Part shown: piece by piece, positions 18,505 through 27,434 of the stretch
How the letters are laid out: the number at the start of each line of letters is the position of its first letter
Position numbering within the stretch: the first letter of the stretch is position 1
Origin: Streptococcus sp. SN-1
GTDB taxonomy: Bacteria; Bacillota; Bacilli; Lactobacillales; Streptococcaceae
Assembly: GCF_041154385.1 (NCBI RefSeq)
Contig: NZ_AP028929.1
Location: forward strand, 1,764,501-1,828,500
Direction of reading: 5' to 3'
DNA: 64,000 nucleotides
The notes under the pieces: generated by a model
Database searches by the model: none
Seen by the model: the letters and a program-made list of their open reading frames with translations, nothing else
Told to the model about the DNA's origin: nothing
Made by a program: the position numbers and the translations under genes

Positions 18505-19893
18505 TTATGCCTCTTTTCTTTCTTTTACATTTCTCCAAATCATCAATCCTACTGGTAAAACAAGGTAACCAATAATCATTGCTACGATAGCAAATGTATT
18601 CAATGATACATCTCCTGATTTACTTACGATTGTAAATTGCGATGCCCAGTTAAATTTGTATAATAAAATTACTGTTAAGATACATCCAAAGAATGGAACG
18701 ATAACATCAAATACAAAGCTCCTCTTAGCAGTTGCAACAATTTCTTCTTTTTGTTTTCCAAAGTAGAATACCATAACAGCCAGAGGAACTATGATAAATT
18801 GGATAAAACGTGAAATTGAACTTAGAACAATAATACTAGTCATATTATATTGGAATGCCATAGGAAGTAAGATTGCTGCTCCAATCGTCACTAAAAATGC
18901 ACGAAGCGGAAAATCTTTGCTAGTTCTAACTTTAAACCATTCTGGAACTTGATTTTGCATTGCCATTGCTTCCAAGATACGTGGAGTGTGGAATGATGCA
19001 GCTACGTTTATACCAAACATAGAAACCAAAGCACCTACAAGAATGATTGTACGAATAATTGGATTTGAGAATACTGCTGCAAGTGCTACTACTTCTTTTG
19101 TCGTCACAATAGCAGATGGATTAATCATCATAGCTGTTCCAACAATACCTAGATAGATAACAGCTATTATCCCAATTGCCAATGGAATTGCCTTTGGAAG
19201 ATTTTTCTCTGGTTCTTCCATATCTTGAGCACCACAGGCTACACTTTCAAAACCAGTGAAGGCATAAAATGCTGCAATAACTGCCATTACGTAGGCTGAA
19301 ATATCCATATTTTCGCCCAACTTAGCCCCAGTGCTATCAGTCAGATTTTTAATTGTATCAAATTCATTGACACCAGTAAATAACACAATTGCTAATCCTA
19401 CGAGAATGGTTGTAACAAGAGCTCCTACTTTACCAATAGTAGACAAGTTATTGATAAGCTCAAACAAACGTGTTCCCAATAAATTGATTACAAGAAGAAT
19501 TCCCATTAGAATAACGAACCCAATTGTAACGTAGGTCAAGTTGCCATTATCAAACCCAAACATATTAAGAACTGTTTTAACTACCGCAGTTCCCATTACA
19601 CCCCACGCAATACTTGCTGCAATGTAGCGAGTAATCCCTACATAGAACCCGATGTTATCTCCAAATGCAGCTTTAGTATAAGCATAAGAGGCTCCACCTT
19701 TGGAAACATACTTAGCCGCTGATGCGAATGTTACTGCTAAAACAGATGCAAATACCGCTGCCATAATATAAATGATAAGCGCCTTATCTCCTGCTTTGGC
19801 AACAACACCACCAGGAGAAAGGAAAATTCCCGTACCAATAATAGAGTTAATTGTCAGAAGGACAATCGAATAAAATCCTAGCTTTTTTTTCAT
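18505..19893 (-). CDS. APC-superfamily amino acid permease
   Basis: A 462-residue integral membrane protein with twelve predicted helices. The first helix has the APC substrate-backbone motif NSIIGTGIFLSPGGV, and helix 6 has AFYAFTGFESVACGAQDM. The substrate is not readable from sequence; a small neutral or sulfur amino acid or its conjugate is an inference from the neighbours. The ATG at 19893 follows AGGAGAAA; upstream in-frame codons belong to the end of the hydrolase gene. It is one base from ridA. Confidence 0.87.
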   Translation of the reverse strand: MKKKLGFYSIVLLTINSIIGTGIFLSPGGVVAKAGDKALIIYIMAAVFASVLAVTFASAAKYVSKGGASYAYTKAAFGDNIGFYVGITRYIAASIAWGVMGTAVVKTVLNMFGFDNGNLTYVTIGFVILMGILLVINLLGTRLFELINNLSTIGKVGALVTTILVGLAIVLFTGVNEFDTIKNLTDSTGAKLGENMDISAYVMAVIAAFYAFTGFESVACGAQDMEEPEKNLPKAIPLAIGIIAVIYLGIVGTAMMINPSAIVTTKEVVALAAVFSNPIIRTIILVGALVSMFGINVAASFHTPRILEAMAMQNQVPEWFKVRTSKDFPLRAFLVTIGAAILLPMAFQYNMTSIIVLSSISRFIQFIIVPLAVMVFYFGKQKEEIVATAKRSFVFDVIVPFFGCILTVILLYKFNWASQFTIVSKSGDVSLNTFAIVAMIIGYLVLPVGLMIWRNVKERKEA

Positions 19894-19906
19894 TATTTTT
19901 CTCCTA

Positions 19907-20662
19907 TTAAATTTCACACATTTGACAATCTTTACATGCATTATTAATCAATGCAGTAAATAACAAGTTCATTTGCATTGATTTCTTGTGCATCATTTCA
20001 GGATGCCATTGTACCCCAATTAACATTGGGTAATCCTTATGTTCAATTGCTTCTACAACACCATCCGCGGCTCTAGCCACAACATTAAAATCAGATGATA
20101 CATTTTTCATAATTTGATGATGAAATGAGTTAACCATCACTCTGTTTACTTTTACAATCCTATGCAACAGTGAATCATCAACAATATCTACTGAATGAGT
20201 AACTTGTTCTGGGAAGTGGCCTTGCCAATGTTTTACAGCTGCTGTATCACACATTGAGACATCTTGATAAAGAGACCCGCCATGATAAACATTAATAACC
20301 TGTGCTCCACGACAAATACCAAGAATTGGGATGCGTTTTTTTTCTGCGCGTTCTAACAAGGCAAAATCAAACTTATCTCTTTCTGGGAATATATCTCCCA
20401 TCTTAGGACAAGGCTCCTCGTTATAATTCATAGAACAAACATCGTGACCACCAGATAAGATCAATGCATCAATTTTATCAATATAACTATCTAAAACTTC
20501 AGTGACATCTGATACAGGTATAATAAGAGGTATCCCACCATTTTGGATTACAGAATTAACATAATCTTCATTGACATAGCTTCTATGGTAACCAGGAAAC
20601 ATTCCTCCTTGATCAATCATAACACTACCTGAGATTCCAACTATCGGCATCTTATTTACCAT
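19907..20662 (-). CDS. Class I glutamine-amidotransferase-like gamma-glutamyl hydrolase (peptidase C26, PuuD-like)
   Basis: A 251-residue cytosolic hydrolase. The nucleophile Cys is in ILGICRGAQVINV, and the His-Glu of the triad in GVQWHPEMM. SGGHDV matches the oxyanion region. PuuD-type members split gamma-glutamyl-GABA; others cut gamma-glutamyl amino acids or folate chains. It is the first gene of the cluster, 70 bp downstream of a strong promoter. A second ATG 12 bp in (MPIVGISG) is an alternative start. Confidence 0.87.
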   Translation of the reverse strand: MVNKMPIVGISGSVMIDQGGMFPGYHRSYVNEDYVNSVIQNGGIPLIIPVSDVTEVLDSYIDKIDALILSGGHDVCSMNYNEEPCPKMGDIFPERDKFDFALLERAEKKRIPILGICRGAQVINVYHGGSLYQDVSMCDTAAVKHWQGHFPEQVTHSVDIVDDSLLHRIVKVNRVMVNSFHHQIMKNVSSDFNVVARAADGVVEAIEHKDYPMLIGVQWHPEMMHKKSMQMNLLFTALINNACKDCQMCEI

Positions 20663-20731
20663 AAGATAGACCCCCTTTTTTGAAAATATTTTTTATTTAA
20701 TTATAAAATTTTATAACTCATTTACAATTTC

Positions 20732-20760
20732 ATTATACAACGAAAAGAATCCGTTTTCAA
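20732..20760 (-). promoter_or_regulatory. Promoter of the AT-rich accessory cluster
   Basis: On the minus strand: TTGAAA (20755-20760), 17-bp spacer, TATAAT (20732-20737). The -35 hexamer is the terminal six bases of a perfect 52-bp palindrome, so a protein bound there would meet RNA polymerase. Confidence 0.75.
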
Positions 20761-20806
20761 GAAAAAATTATATTTTTTTATAAAAAAATATAATTTTTTC
20801 TTGAAA
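20755..20806. repeat. Perfect 52-bp palindrome upstream of the accessory cluster
   Basis: Bases 20755-20780 are the exact reverse complement of 20781-20806, with no spacer. The sequence is almost all A/T, bounded by TTTCAAG and CTTGAAA. It lies immediately upstream of the cluster promoter and includes its -35 box. It may be an operator, a cruciform site or a terminator-like element. Confidence 0.9.
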
Positions 20807-21312
20807 CACCTTTAGATATAGCAAATTGAAACTAGAACAGTACAGCACAACTGCTAAAATGTTTCTATAAATTAATATTCCTTTCCTAATCGATTTGCTC
20901 ATATTTTATTCCAATCCACTATATAACAAAAAAAGATAAGGTCTGATTCAGATCTTATCCTTTCTAGTTTTGATATTCTTCACAAATCAGTATTTTAGGA
21001 TATAGGAGACAAACTTTCTAATTTGTTCTTTGATTTTCGCCTAATATGAACATTTCTTTCCCACGTTATCGTTACATAATCTTCATCACTACTACGAAAA
21101 CGTTCAAATACTTTAGATGTCTGAGATACCTTATACACTATATATGCCTTACTATCACACTTCTGTTCGTATAGGCACGATTTTTCTACCCCTTCCTCTG
21201 ACGATTATTATTTCCAGCGTCAGACTTGAGAGTCGCTATTGGGTTTACCGGTAGTCGGTGCCCACGGAGGACTTACACCTCAGATGAACGACATGTCCTT
21301 CGTACCTAATAA
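20807..21312. other. Gene-poor debris region with a decayed coding fragment
   Basis: No intact gene. At 20935-20959 an 11-bp hairpin with one mismatch is followed by seven T on the minus strand. On the minus strand 21204-20995 there is an open stretch of 69 codons without a start (contains a CLYEQKC motif and ends KLESLSPIS-stop) that reads like the C-terminal end of a lost protein. Bases 21185-21310 are clearly richer in G+C and include a GAGGTGTAAGTCCTC hairpin on the minus strand, faintly like intron or IS-end sequence. I cannot identify the source. Confidence 0.4.
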
Positions 21313-21339
21313 AAGACTGAGACACTAGATCTCAGCCTT
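21313..21339 (-). terminator. Terminator of the TrpXYZ-type ABC operon
   Basis: AAGACTGAGA pairs with TCTCAGCCTT (10 bp, one wobble), a 7-nt loop and T-rich tail on the minus strand just after the ATPase stop codon. Confidence 0.8.
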
Positions 21340-21344
21340 TTTCT

Positions 21345-22148
21345 TTATCCCAAAACCAATTCATCACTGACTAGACTTTGGCCACTATTTTTATGGAAGA
21401 GATGCATAAGATCTTCAACCGTCAGATGCTTTTTCTCCTCTCCCTTGACATCTACCACTATCTTGCCTTGATAGAGCATAATGAGACGATTTCCGTACTC
21501 AATTGCATGGTTCATATCATGGGTAATCATCAAGGTTGTCAACTGATGGTGTTCCACAATCTTTTGCGTCAAGTCCATCACCATTTGACTCGTTTTCGGG
21601 TCAAGTGCCGCAGTATGTTCATCCAAAAGCAAAAGTTTGGGTTTCACCAGAGCTGCCATGACTAGGGTCAAGGCCTGTCTTTGTCCTCCTGAGAGATATT
21701 GAGTATCCACTTTCAAGCGGTTTTCAAGACCAATATTCAACTCCTTCAAGGCCTCTTGGAACTGGATTCTATCCTTCTCCTTCACTCCCCAACCAAGCCC
21801 TCTCTTCTGCCCGCGTCTCAAGGCAATAGCCATATTCTCCTCAATCGTCAAACGAGAAGCTGTTCCCATCTTAGGATCTTGAAAAACACGAGCGATATCC
21901 TTGGCTCTCTTTCTTACACTCAGATTTTTAATGGATTTGCCTGCCAATAAAAGGTCCCCTTCGTCCACCGATAGATTGCCAGCCAAGATATTCATCAAAG
22001 TGGATTTCCCTGCTCCATTTCCACCAATCACAGAGATAAAATCTCCCTCTTCAACTTCTAAATCTGATCCTTTGAGGACATGGTTCTCATTGACCGTCCC
22101 TGCTTCAAATGTCTTGTGAATATTTTCAAGTGTTAATAAACTTGCCAT
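21345..22148 (-). CDS. ABC transporter ATPase (TrpZ-type, PF04392-associated importer)
   Basis: A 267-residue ATPase with Walker A GGNGAGKST near residue 40, signature LSGGQRQALTL, Walker B LLLLDEHTAALD (the common Pro after DE is His here, as in this subfamily) and H-loop ITHD. It belongs with the permease and binding protein just upstream in the same operon. Partners of this kind are predicted importers for aromatic amino acids (TrpXYZ) in Gram-positive bacteria. Confidence 0.85.
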   Translation of the reverse strand: MASLLTLENIHKTFEAGTVNENHVLKGSDLEVEEGDFISVIGGNGAGKSTLMNILAGNLSVDEGDLLLAGKSIKNLSVRKRAKDIARVFQDPKMGTASRLTIEENMAIALRRGQKRGLGWGVKEKDRIQFQEALKELNIGLENRLKVDTQYLSGGQRQALTLVMAALVKPKLLLLDEHTAALDPKTSQMVMDLTQKIVEHHQLTTLMITHDMNHAIEYGNRLIMLYQGKIVVDVKGEEKKHLTVEDLMHLFHKNSGQSLVSDELVLG

Positions 22149-22160
22149 AACTTTTTCCTC

Positions 22161-23054
22161 CTATTCATTTCTCAGTTTCAAACCACGAATTTTTAATCTC
22201 TTTTGCAATTCTGGTGCAAATAAAACCAAGGCAAGCAAGATTGCATTAAAGAGACGAACCAGGTTTTGATCTAGATTTGGAATTTCATAGATATTTAAAA
22301 TAATCAAACGGTAAACAATAGCACCGATTCCGATGGATAACAAGCGGCCTCCAATGGTCAAGTCGTGAATCAAGACTTCCGCAATAATCACTGCACTCAA
22401 ACCAACAACAATGGTTCCTGTCCCAGAAGTCACATCTGAAAATCCATCATTTTGGGCAAACAAGGAACCACATAGGGCAATCAAGCCGTTTGAAATCATG
22501 TAACCAACAATCTTCATGGTGTCTACATTGACCCCATTGGCCTCACTCATCGGAATATTGTCACCAGTCGAACGCAAGACCAAGCCAATCTCTGTTTTCA
22601 TCAAAAGAGTCAAGACCAAACAAACAAGTAAGAGACAAACCAAGCTGAGCGTGAAAACAGCTTCTTCAGTTGTCAGTCCCAAGCTAGCCAACTGTTTAAA
22701 GACAGTTGAAGAATCTCCCAAGGAAAGATTGGGCACACTTCCCATGATTTTAATATTGATGGAATAAAGCCCTGTCAAGGTCACAATCCCTGTCAAGAGA
22801 GCTGGGATTTTCATCTTGGTGTGGAGCATTCCTGATACAAGACCTGCTACCATACCTGCCAGCAAAGCAAGTAAAGTCGCAATCCAAGGATTTGTCCCTG
22901 CCTGTATCTGAGATACGACGACAGCCGCCCCCAGTGGAAAGGCTCCTTCAGCAGTCATATCCGCAATATCCAAAATACGGAAAGTCAAGTAGACCCCAAT
23001 AGCCATAATCGACCATAGCAAACCTTCTGATAAACTAGATAATACAAAATTCAT
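22161..23054 (-). CDS. ABC transporter permease (TrpY-type, branched-chain/LIV-H-like)
   Basis: A 297-residue membrane protein of the BPD_transp_2 (LivH/M-like) family with about eight to nine hydrophobic segments. The coupling-loop region GLVLRSTGDNIPMSEANGVNVDTMKIVGYMIS is the family signature seen in single-permease importers of this kind. It lies 12 bp before the ATPase gene. Confidence 0.86.
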   Translation of the reverse strand: MNFVLSSLSEGLLWSIMAIGVYLTFRILDIADMTAEGAFPLGAAVVVSQIQAGTNPWIATLLALLAGMVAGLVSGMLHTKMKIPALLTGIVTLTGLYSINIKIMGSVPNLSLGDSSTVFKQLASLGLTTEEAVFTLSLVCLLLVCLVLTLLMKTEIGLVLRSTGDNIPMSEANGVNVDTMKIVGYMISNGLIALCGSLFAQNDGFSDVTSGTGTIVVGLSAVIIAEVLIHDLTIGGRLLSIGIGAIVYRLIILNIYEIPNLDQNLVRLFNAILLALVLFAPELQKRLKIRGLKLRNE

Positions 23055-23065
23055 CTTAAGCCTCC

Positions 23066-24043
23066 TTATTCCTTGCCTTCTAACTTACTAATATCAATTC
23101 CTAGTGCATCTGCCATTTCTTGATTGGTATGCAATTCCAGTTTTTCAGGCAACTCAACTGCTATATTTTCTGGCTTCTCACCTTTTAAAACACGAATCAA
23201 CATGCGTGCTGTCTGACGTCCCAATTCTTCATAATTGGTTCCGTAGTTATACAAGCCACCAACCGCAATCATTTCTGTTGAACCACCAAATACTGGAACC
23301 TTGTGTTTAATAGAAACCTGCTTGACTGTTTCCATGGTTGATGAAATGATATTATCCGTTGGGACAAAAACCATATCCACCTCTGCCATCAAGCTTTCTG
23401 CTGCCGCCTTGACGTTATTACTGTCCAAGATTGTTTTTTCAACAACGGTAAATCCTTTTTCTTCCAAAAGGCGCTTAGCTTCATCCTTTTGGACAACTGA
23501 ATTTGGCTCGCTCTGAGTATAGAGGATTCCAATCGTTTTAGCTTTTGGCAACACTTTCTTTATCAAATTGATTTGGGTTGAAATGGCATCTGATGACTGG
23601 TCACTTGTCCCAGTTACATTGCCCCCAGGATGCTCTCTTGACTCAACCAATTTAGCACTAACAGGGTCTGTTACAGCTGAAAAGATAACCGGTGTCGTTT
23701 GTGTTGTATTGGCCAAGCTCTGAGCAGAAGGCGTTGCGATGGCTAGAACGACATCACTAGATTCTGCTAGTTGCTGGGAAATCGTTTTTAGATTTCGTTG
23801 TTCTCCCTGTGCATTTTGCAAATCAATCTCAATATTTTTCCCTTCAACATAGCCTTGTTTAGCTAGTTCATCTACAAACCCTTCTCTAGTAGCGTCTAGA
23901 GACTGGTGAGTAATAAATTGCGAAATACCGATACGAAACACATCTTTTTTCTTATCTGCCTTCAACTGATGCAAACTAATCAGAGAGGTCAAGAGAATCC
24001 CCACTACCAAGAGGGGGGCTAGTAATTTTCGAACAACTTTCAT
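23066..24043 (-). CDS. ABC transporter substrate-binding protein (ABC_sub_bind / TrpX-type)
   Basis: A 325-residue protein with an N-terminal hydrophobic signal/anchor (residues 5-25) and no lipobox cysteine. The mature part fits the PF04392 periplasmic-binding fold: RIGISQFITHQSLDATREGF, IATPSAQSLANTT, PVIFSAVTDPVSAKLV and GTSDQSSD are typical. Family members are predicted to bind tryptophan or tyrosine. AGAAGGAG precedes the ATG. A ~290-nt leader with an attenuator-like terminator lies upstream. Confidence 0.86.
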   Translation of the reverse strand: MKVVRKLLAPLLVVGILLTSLISLHQLKADKKKDVFRIGISQFITHQSLDATREGFVDELAKQGYVEGKNIEIDLQNAQGEQRNLKTISQQLAESSDVVLAIATPSAQSLANTTQTTPVIFSAVTDPVSAKLVESREHPGGNVTGTSDQSSDAISTQINLIKKVLPKAKTIGILYTQSEPNSVVQKDEAKRLLEEKGFTVVEKTILDSNNVKAAAESLMAEVDMVFVPTDNIISSTMETVKQVSIKHKVPVFGGSTEMIAVGGLYNYGTNYEELGRQTARMLIRVLKGEKPENIAVELPEKLELHTNQEMADALGIDISKLEGKE

Positions 24044-24073
24044 AATGAAACTCCTTCTCAGAAAAGATAAAAT

Positions 24074-24102
24074 AAAAAACCGCCTAGATAATACCTAAAC
24101 GG
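24074..24102 (-). terminator. Intrinsic terminator in the leader of the TrpXYZ-type operon
   Basis: CCGTTTAG pairs with CTAGGCGG around a 7-nt loop, followed by six T on the minus strand, only 31 nt before the first structural gene and ~230 nt after the predicted transcription start. A terminator between promoter and gene implies regulated read-through. Confidence 0.8.
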
Positions 24103-24245
24103 ATGCTTGAAATAATCTAACAAGTTACAACTTAGCTAGTCCATTTAGATATTCATCTATATGGACCACAATCAAAAATCTTAGCCACATAGATACAAAC
24201 AAATTGCTTGAACTGTTTGCATCCATGGTGACATGTCTACAAACA

Positions 24246-24305
24246 CTATCTAAAGTAGCTAAAGTAAAAGTTTTGATTCATCGTTACAGCTTGTCTCTTA
24301 TTCAT
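24246..24305 (-). CDS. Candidate aromatic-rich leader peptide
   Basis: A 19-codon ORF, MNKRQAVTMNQNFYFSYFR, with five Phe/Tyr codons among its last seven. It begins ~26 nt after the predicted transcription start and ends 20 nt before the proposed antiterminator arm. Its ribosome site is weak (AGAAAAAGAA). Position and content suit ribosome-stalling control of an aromatic amino-acid importer, but translation is unproven. Confidence 0.35.
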   Translation of the reverse strand: MNKRQAVTMNQNFYFSYFR

Positions 24306-24337
24306 TTCTTTTTCTGCTTTCTTTTTTGATGTTTCCT

Positions 24338-24366
24338 ATCTTACCACCTTTTTCATCACCTGTCAA
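24338..24366 (-). promoter_or_regulatory. Promoter of the TrpXYZ-type operon
   Basis: TTGACA (24361-24366), 17-bp spacer, TAAGAT (24338-24343) on the minus strand. Confidence 0.75.
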
Positions 24367-24443
24367 GAATATTTCAGAATTTTTTAAAATTTTTCGAAAA
24401 TTCTTTCAGGAAGCTTTCAAAGTTTTTCGAATCAGTACAACAA

Positions 24444-24486
24444 AAAAGGTTTATAATTTCCATAAAAGTTGACATGGAAATTATAA
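24444..24486 (-). terminator. Terminator of the ami operon
   Basis: A perfect 13-bp stem (TTATAATTTCCAT, 24451-24463 with 24474-24486) followed on the minus strand by ACC and six T, just after the amiF stop codon. Confidence 0.85.
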
Positions 24487-24494
24487 AACCATTA

Positions 24495-25421
24495 TTAGTT
24501 TAACCCTTGTTGGTAACGCGCCAATTCGGCTTGGTTAGCCCAAACATAATGACCTGGACGGATTTCTACCATGGATGGCTTATCAGTCTCATAGTCGTGT
24601 TGACTTGGGTCGTAAACCTTCAATACCTTCTTACGTTCCAAGATTGGATCTGGAATTGGTACCGCTGAAAGCAAGGCTTGAGTATATGGGTGAATTGGAT
24701 TGTTAAACAATTCTTCTGTTTCAGCAACCTCTACAATAACACCCTTGTAAATAACTGCGATACGATCTGAAATAAAGCGAACGACCGACAAGTCATGGGC
24801 AATGAAGAGATAGGTCAAACCGAGCTCTTTTTGGAATTTTTTGAGCAAGTTTAAGACTTGGGCACGCACAGAAACGTCCAAGGCTGAAATGGGCTCATCC
24901 GCAATAACAAAGTCTGGTTGCATCACCAAGGCGCGGGCAATACCGATACGTTGACGTTGACCACCTGAGAATTCATGAGGGTAACGAGTCAAGTGCTCAG
25001 CAAGAAGACCTACTTCACGGATAATATTTTGAACTTTCTCTTTACGTTCTTCCTCATCCTTAAATAAACGGTGATTGTAAAGACCTTCAGAAATAATATA
25101 ATCAACAGTCGCACGTTCATTCAAACTTGCAGCAGGGTCTTGGAAAATCATCTGGATACGACGAATCAATTCCGCAGCTTGTTCACGCGATTTCTTACCA
25201 TTAATCTTTTGACCATCAAAAATGATATCACCATTACTTGTATCATTTAGACCAATAATGGCACGACCAATAGTTGTTTTCCCACTACCTGACTCACCTA
25301 CAAGCGAGAACGTTTCTCCCTTATTGATAAAGAAGTTAGCATTTTTAACCGCGACAAACTTCTTACTTCCTTCACCGAAGGAAATTTCTAAATCTTTGAT
25401 TTCTACTAATTTTTCAGACAT
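24495..25421 (-). CDS. amiF: Oligopeptide ABC transporter ATPase AmiF
   Basis: A 308-residue ATPase of the Ami oligopeptide permease. Walker [10 protein letters not shown], signature [12 protein letters not shown], Walker [13 protein letters not shown] and H-loop IAHDLSVV are all intact, and the C-terminal oligo_HPY-type tail ([15 protein letters not shown]) is present. It works with AmiE to power uptake of 2-7-residue peptides, including sensing peptides. The ATG at 25421 follows AGGAAGG. Distal gene of the operon. Confidence 0.95.
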   Translation of the reverse strand: MSEKLVEIKDLEISFGEGSKKFVAVKNANFFINKGETFSLVGESGSGKTTIGRAIIGLNDTSNGDIIFDGQKINGKKSREQAAELIRRIQMIFQDPAASLNERATVDYIISEGLYNHRLFKDEEERKEKVQNIIREVGLLAEHLTRYPHEFSGGQRQRIGIARALVMQPDFVIADEPISALDVSVRAQVLNLLKKFQKELGLTYLFIAHDLSVVRFISDRIAVIYKGVIVEVAETEELFNNPIHPYTQALLSAVPIPDPILERKKVLKVYDPSQHDYETDKPSMVEIRPGHYVWANQAELARYQQGLN

Positions 25422-25431
25422 TTCCTTCCTC

Positions 25432-26499
25432 CTAGTCTGCCAGATGGGCAAATCCCATTTTTTCACGGATCTTATCGTGGAGATTTGCAATCACAGCTGG
25501 TTTTTCTACTTTTGGAGCATCCTCATGAAGAAGCCAAGTTTTAGCCCAATGCGTCTCTGATACTGAGAATTGAGGGGCTTTTTGTTCGAAGTCAATCTGC
25601 ATTGCATAGTCAGAACGCAAGGCAAAAGCATCCCCTTTCAGGTCAGTATAAAGTGACGGAGGTGTTCCTGGGATTGAGTAAAGATCCCCTTTATCATCAG
25701 CAAGCTGAGGCAAGCTAGACAAGAGACTCCATGTATATGGATGGCGAGGGTCATAGAAGACTTCCTCAACAGTTCCATACTCAACGATTTCTCCTGCATA
25801 CATCACTGCTACCTTATCCGCAATACTTGCTACCACACCAAGGTCATGGGTGATAAAGATTGTTGTGAAATGGTACTCGTTTTGTAAAGATTTTAGCAAA
25901 TCAATAATCTGTGCTTGGATGGTTACATCCAAGGCAGTCGTTGGCTCGTCACAAATCAAGACATCAGGTCGGCAGGCAAGGGCAATAGCAATAACGATAC
26001 GTTGACGCATTCCTCCAGAATATTGGAAGGGGTATTCATCAAAACGTCTATCTGCATCTGGAATCCCAACCTTATTCATGTAGTCAATGGCCAATTCTTT
26101 TGCTTCTTTAGCTGTTTTTCCTTGGTGTTTTACAATAACTTCTGTAATCTGACTACCAATTGTTTTAATTGGGTCCAAACTAGTCATCGGGTCTTGGAAG
26201 ATCGTCGCAATCTTAGCACCACGAATTTGTTCCCAATCTTTGTGAGAAGATAAAGCTGTCAAATCCTGACCACGGTAGTCAATACTTCCTTGAGCAATAC
26301 GACCATTTTCTTCAAGCATACCTGTGAAAGTCTTTGTCAAAACAGATTTTCCTGATCCTGACTCACCTACCAAGGCTAATACTTCTCCTTCAACTAGTTC
26401 AAGGGAAACGCCGCGAATGGCTGTCAATACTTTGTCACGAACGTCAAATTCCACGACAATATCGCGAGCAGTCAAAATTACATTTTTTTCTTTTGTCAT
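25432..26499 (-). CDS. amiE: Oligopeptide ABC transporter ATPase AmiE
   Basis: A 355-residue ATPase, partner of AmiF. Walker [10 protein letters not shown], signature [12 protein letters not shown], Walker [14 protein letters not shown]-loop ITHDLGVV and the peptide-importer C-terminal block [15 protein letters not shown] are present. Length equals the pneumococcal AmiE. It follows amiD by 8 bp. Confidence 0.95.
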   Translation of the reverse strand: MTKEKNVILTARDIVVEFDVRDKVLTAIRGVSLELVEGEVLALVGESGSGKSVLTKTFTGMLEENGRIAQGSIDYRGQDLTALSSHKDWEQIRGAKIATIFQDPMTSLDPIKTIGSQITEVIVKHQGKTAKEAKELAIDYMNKVGIPDADRRFDEYPFQYSGGMRQRIVIAIALACRPDVLICDEPTTALDVTIQAQIIDLLKSLQNEYHFTTIFITHDLGVVASIADKVAVMYAGEIVEYGTVEEVFYDPRHPYTWSLLSSLPQLADDKGDLYSIPGTPPSLYTDLKGDAFALRSDYAMQIDFEQKAPQFSVSETHWAKTWLLHEDAPKVEKPAVIANLHDKIREKMGFAHLAD

Positions 26500-26507
26500 T
26501 TCTACTC

Positions 26508-27434
26508 CTATCTATGTGTACGTGGATCACTAGCATCCGCTAAGTTTTGACCAACTACGAAAAGGGACAAGGATACCAAGACAAGAGTTGTCAATGGAAT
26601 CCAGAACAAGTAAGCATTGGTTGTTACGTTTTGTGAATAATCTGAAATCAAACGACCCAAACTTGGCACTGTAATCGGTAATCCAAGACCGAAGAAAGAC
26701 AAGAAAGCTTCGTATGAGATAAAGCTTGGAAGCATTTGAGTCATCGTTGTCACAATAACAGATACCAATTGAGGCATGATATTTTTGGCAACAATCTTCA
26801 ATGTTGGCGTTCCCAAAGTACGTGACGCCAAGTTGTATTCCAAGTCACGATAACGCAAGATTTGCACACGGATCATGAAGGCAATCCCAATCCATGTTGT
26901 TACACTCATGGCAAAAATCAGATTCCAGAATCCAGCTCCGATTGAGTAAGTCAAGACAATGACAATCAAAAGAGATGGGATATTTGAGATGACGTTGTAA
27001 ACTTCCATCATCACACGGTCTACTGATTTTGAAATTCCCCAAATACCACCGACAAAGACACCGATAACTAAGTTAATCACTGTCGCAATCACAGAAATGA
27101 GGATAGAGTTACGAGCTCCGAACCAGACACCGTCAAAGAGAGATTTACCATTACTGTCTGTACCGAACCAATGCTCAGCATTTGGCTTGATATAACGAGC
27201 ACTAAAGTCGTTTACCTTGCTGACATCATTGAAATCAAACTTAGAAAACATTGGGTAAATGAAACTCATCAAAATGATAGCTACCAAGATTCCCAACATA
27301 ACTACAGTTGATTTTTTCTTCATAAATTGTCTAAACACTGAACCCCAGTAAGAATATGCTGGCGCATCAATGGCTTCAGAGGCAAAATCGTCACGTTTTA
27401 CAAACTGAAATTTTTCTTTATCGATTGTAGACAT
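26508..27434 (-). CDS. amiD: Oligopeptide ABC transporter permease AmiD
   Basis: A 308-residue DppC/OppC-type permease: an N-terminal cytoplasmic segment, one helix, an external region, then five more helices. The EAA coupling loop is in the [27 protein letters not shown] region. It forms the channel with AmiC. Its ATG overlaps the amiC stop codon. Confidence 0.95.
   Translation of the reverse strand: MSTIDKEKFQFVKRDDFASEAIDAPAYSYWGSVFRQFMKKKSTVVMLGILVAIILMSFIYPMFSKFDFNDVSKVNDFSARYIKPNAEHWFGTDSNGKSLFDGVWFGARNSILISVIATVINLVIGVFVGGIWGISKSVDRVMMEVYNVISNIPSLLIVIVLTYSIGAGFWNLIFAMSVTTWIGIAFMIRVQILRYRDLEYNLASRTLGTPTLKIVAKNIMPQLVSVIVTTMTQMLPSFISYEAFLSFFGLGLPITVPSLGRLISDYSQNVTTNAYLFWIPLTTLVLVSLSLFVVGQNLADASDPRTHR

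Larger units (their letters stand above)
24044..24331 (-). promoter_or_regulatory. Attenuator-like leader RNA of the TrpXYZ-type importer
   Basis: About 288 nt from predicted start to first gene. Elements read on the minus strand: a short ORF (24305-24246); a second short ORF (24234-24181); segment ATGGATGC at 24226-24219, which can pair over 8 bp with GCATCCGT at 24106-24099 and would then consume the 5' arm of the terminator; a 12-bp hairpin with one mismatch at 24139-24166; then the terminator. No T-box (AGGGTGGNACCGCG) or known riboswitch motif was found. The switching model is inference. Confidence 0.55.

Noticed and set aside
24044..24331. T-box riboswitch
   Set aside because: Length and terminator position fit, but the AGGGTGGNACCGCG antiterminator core is absent on either strand; kept instead as an unassigned attenuator-like leader.
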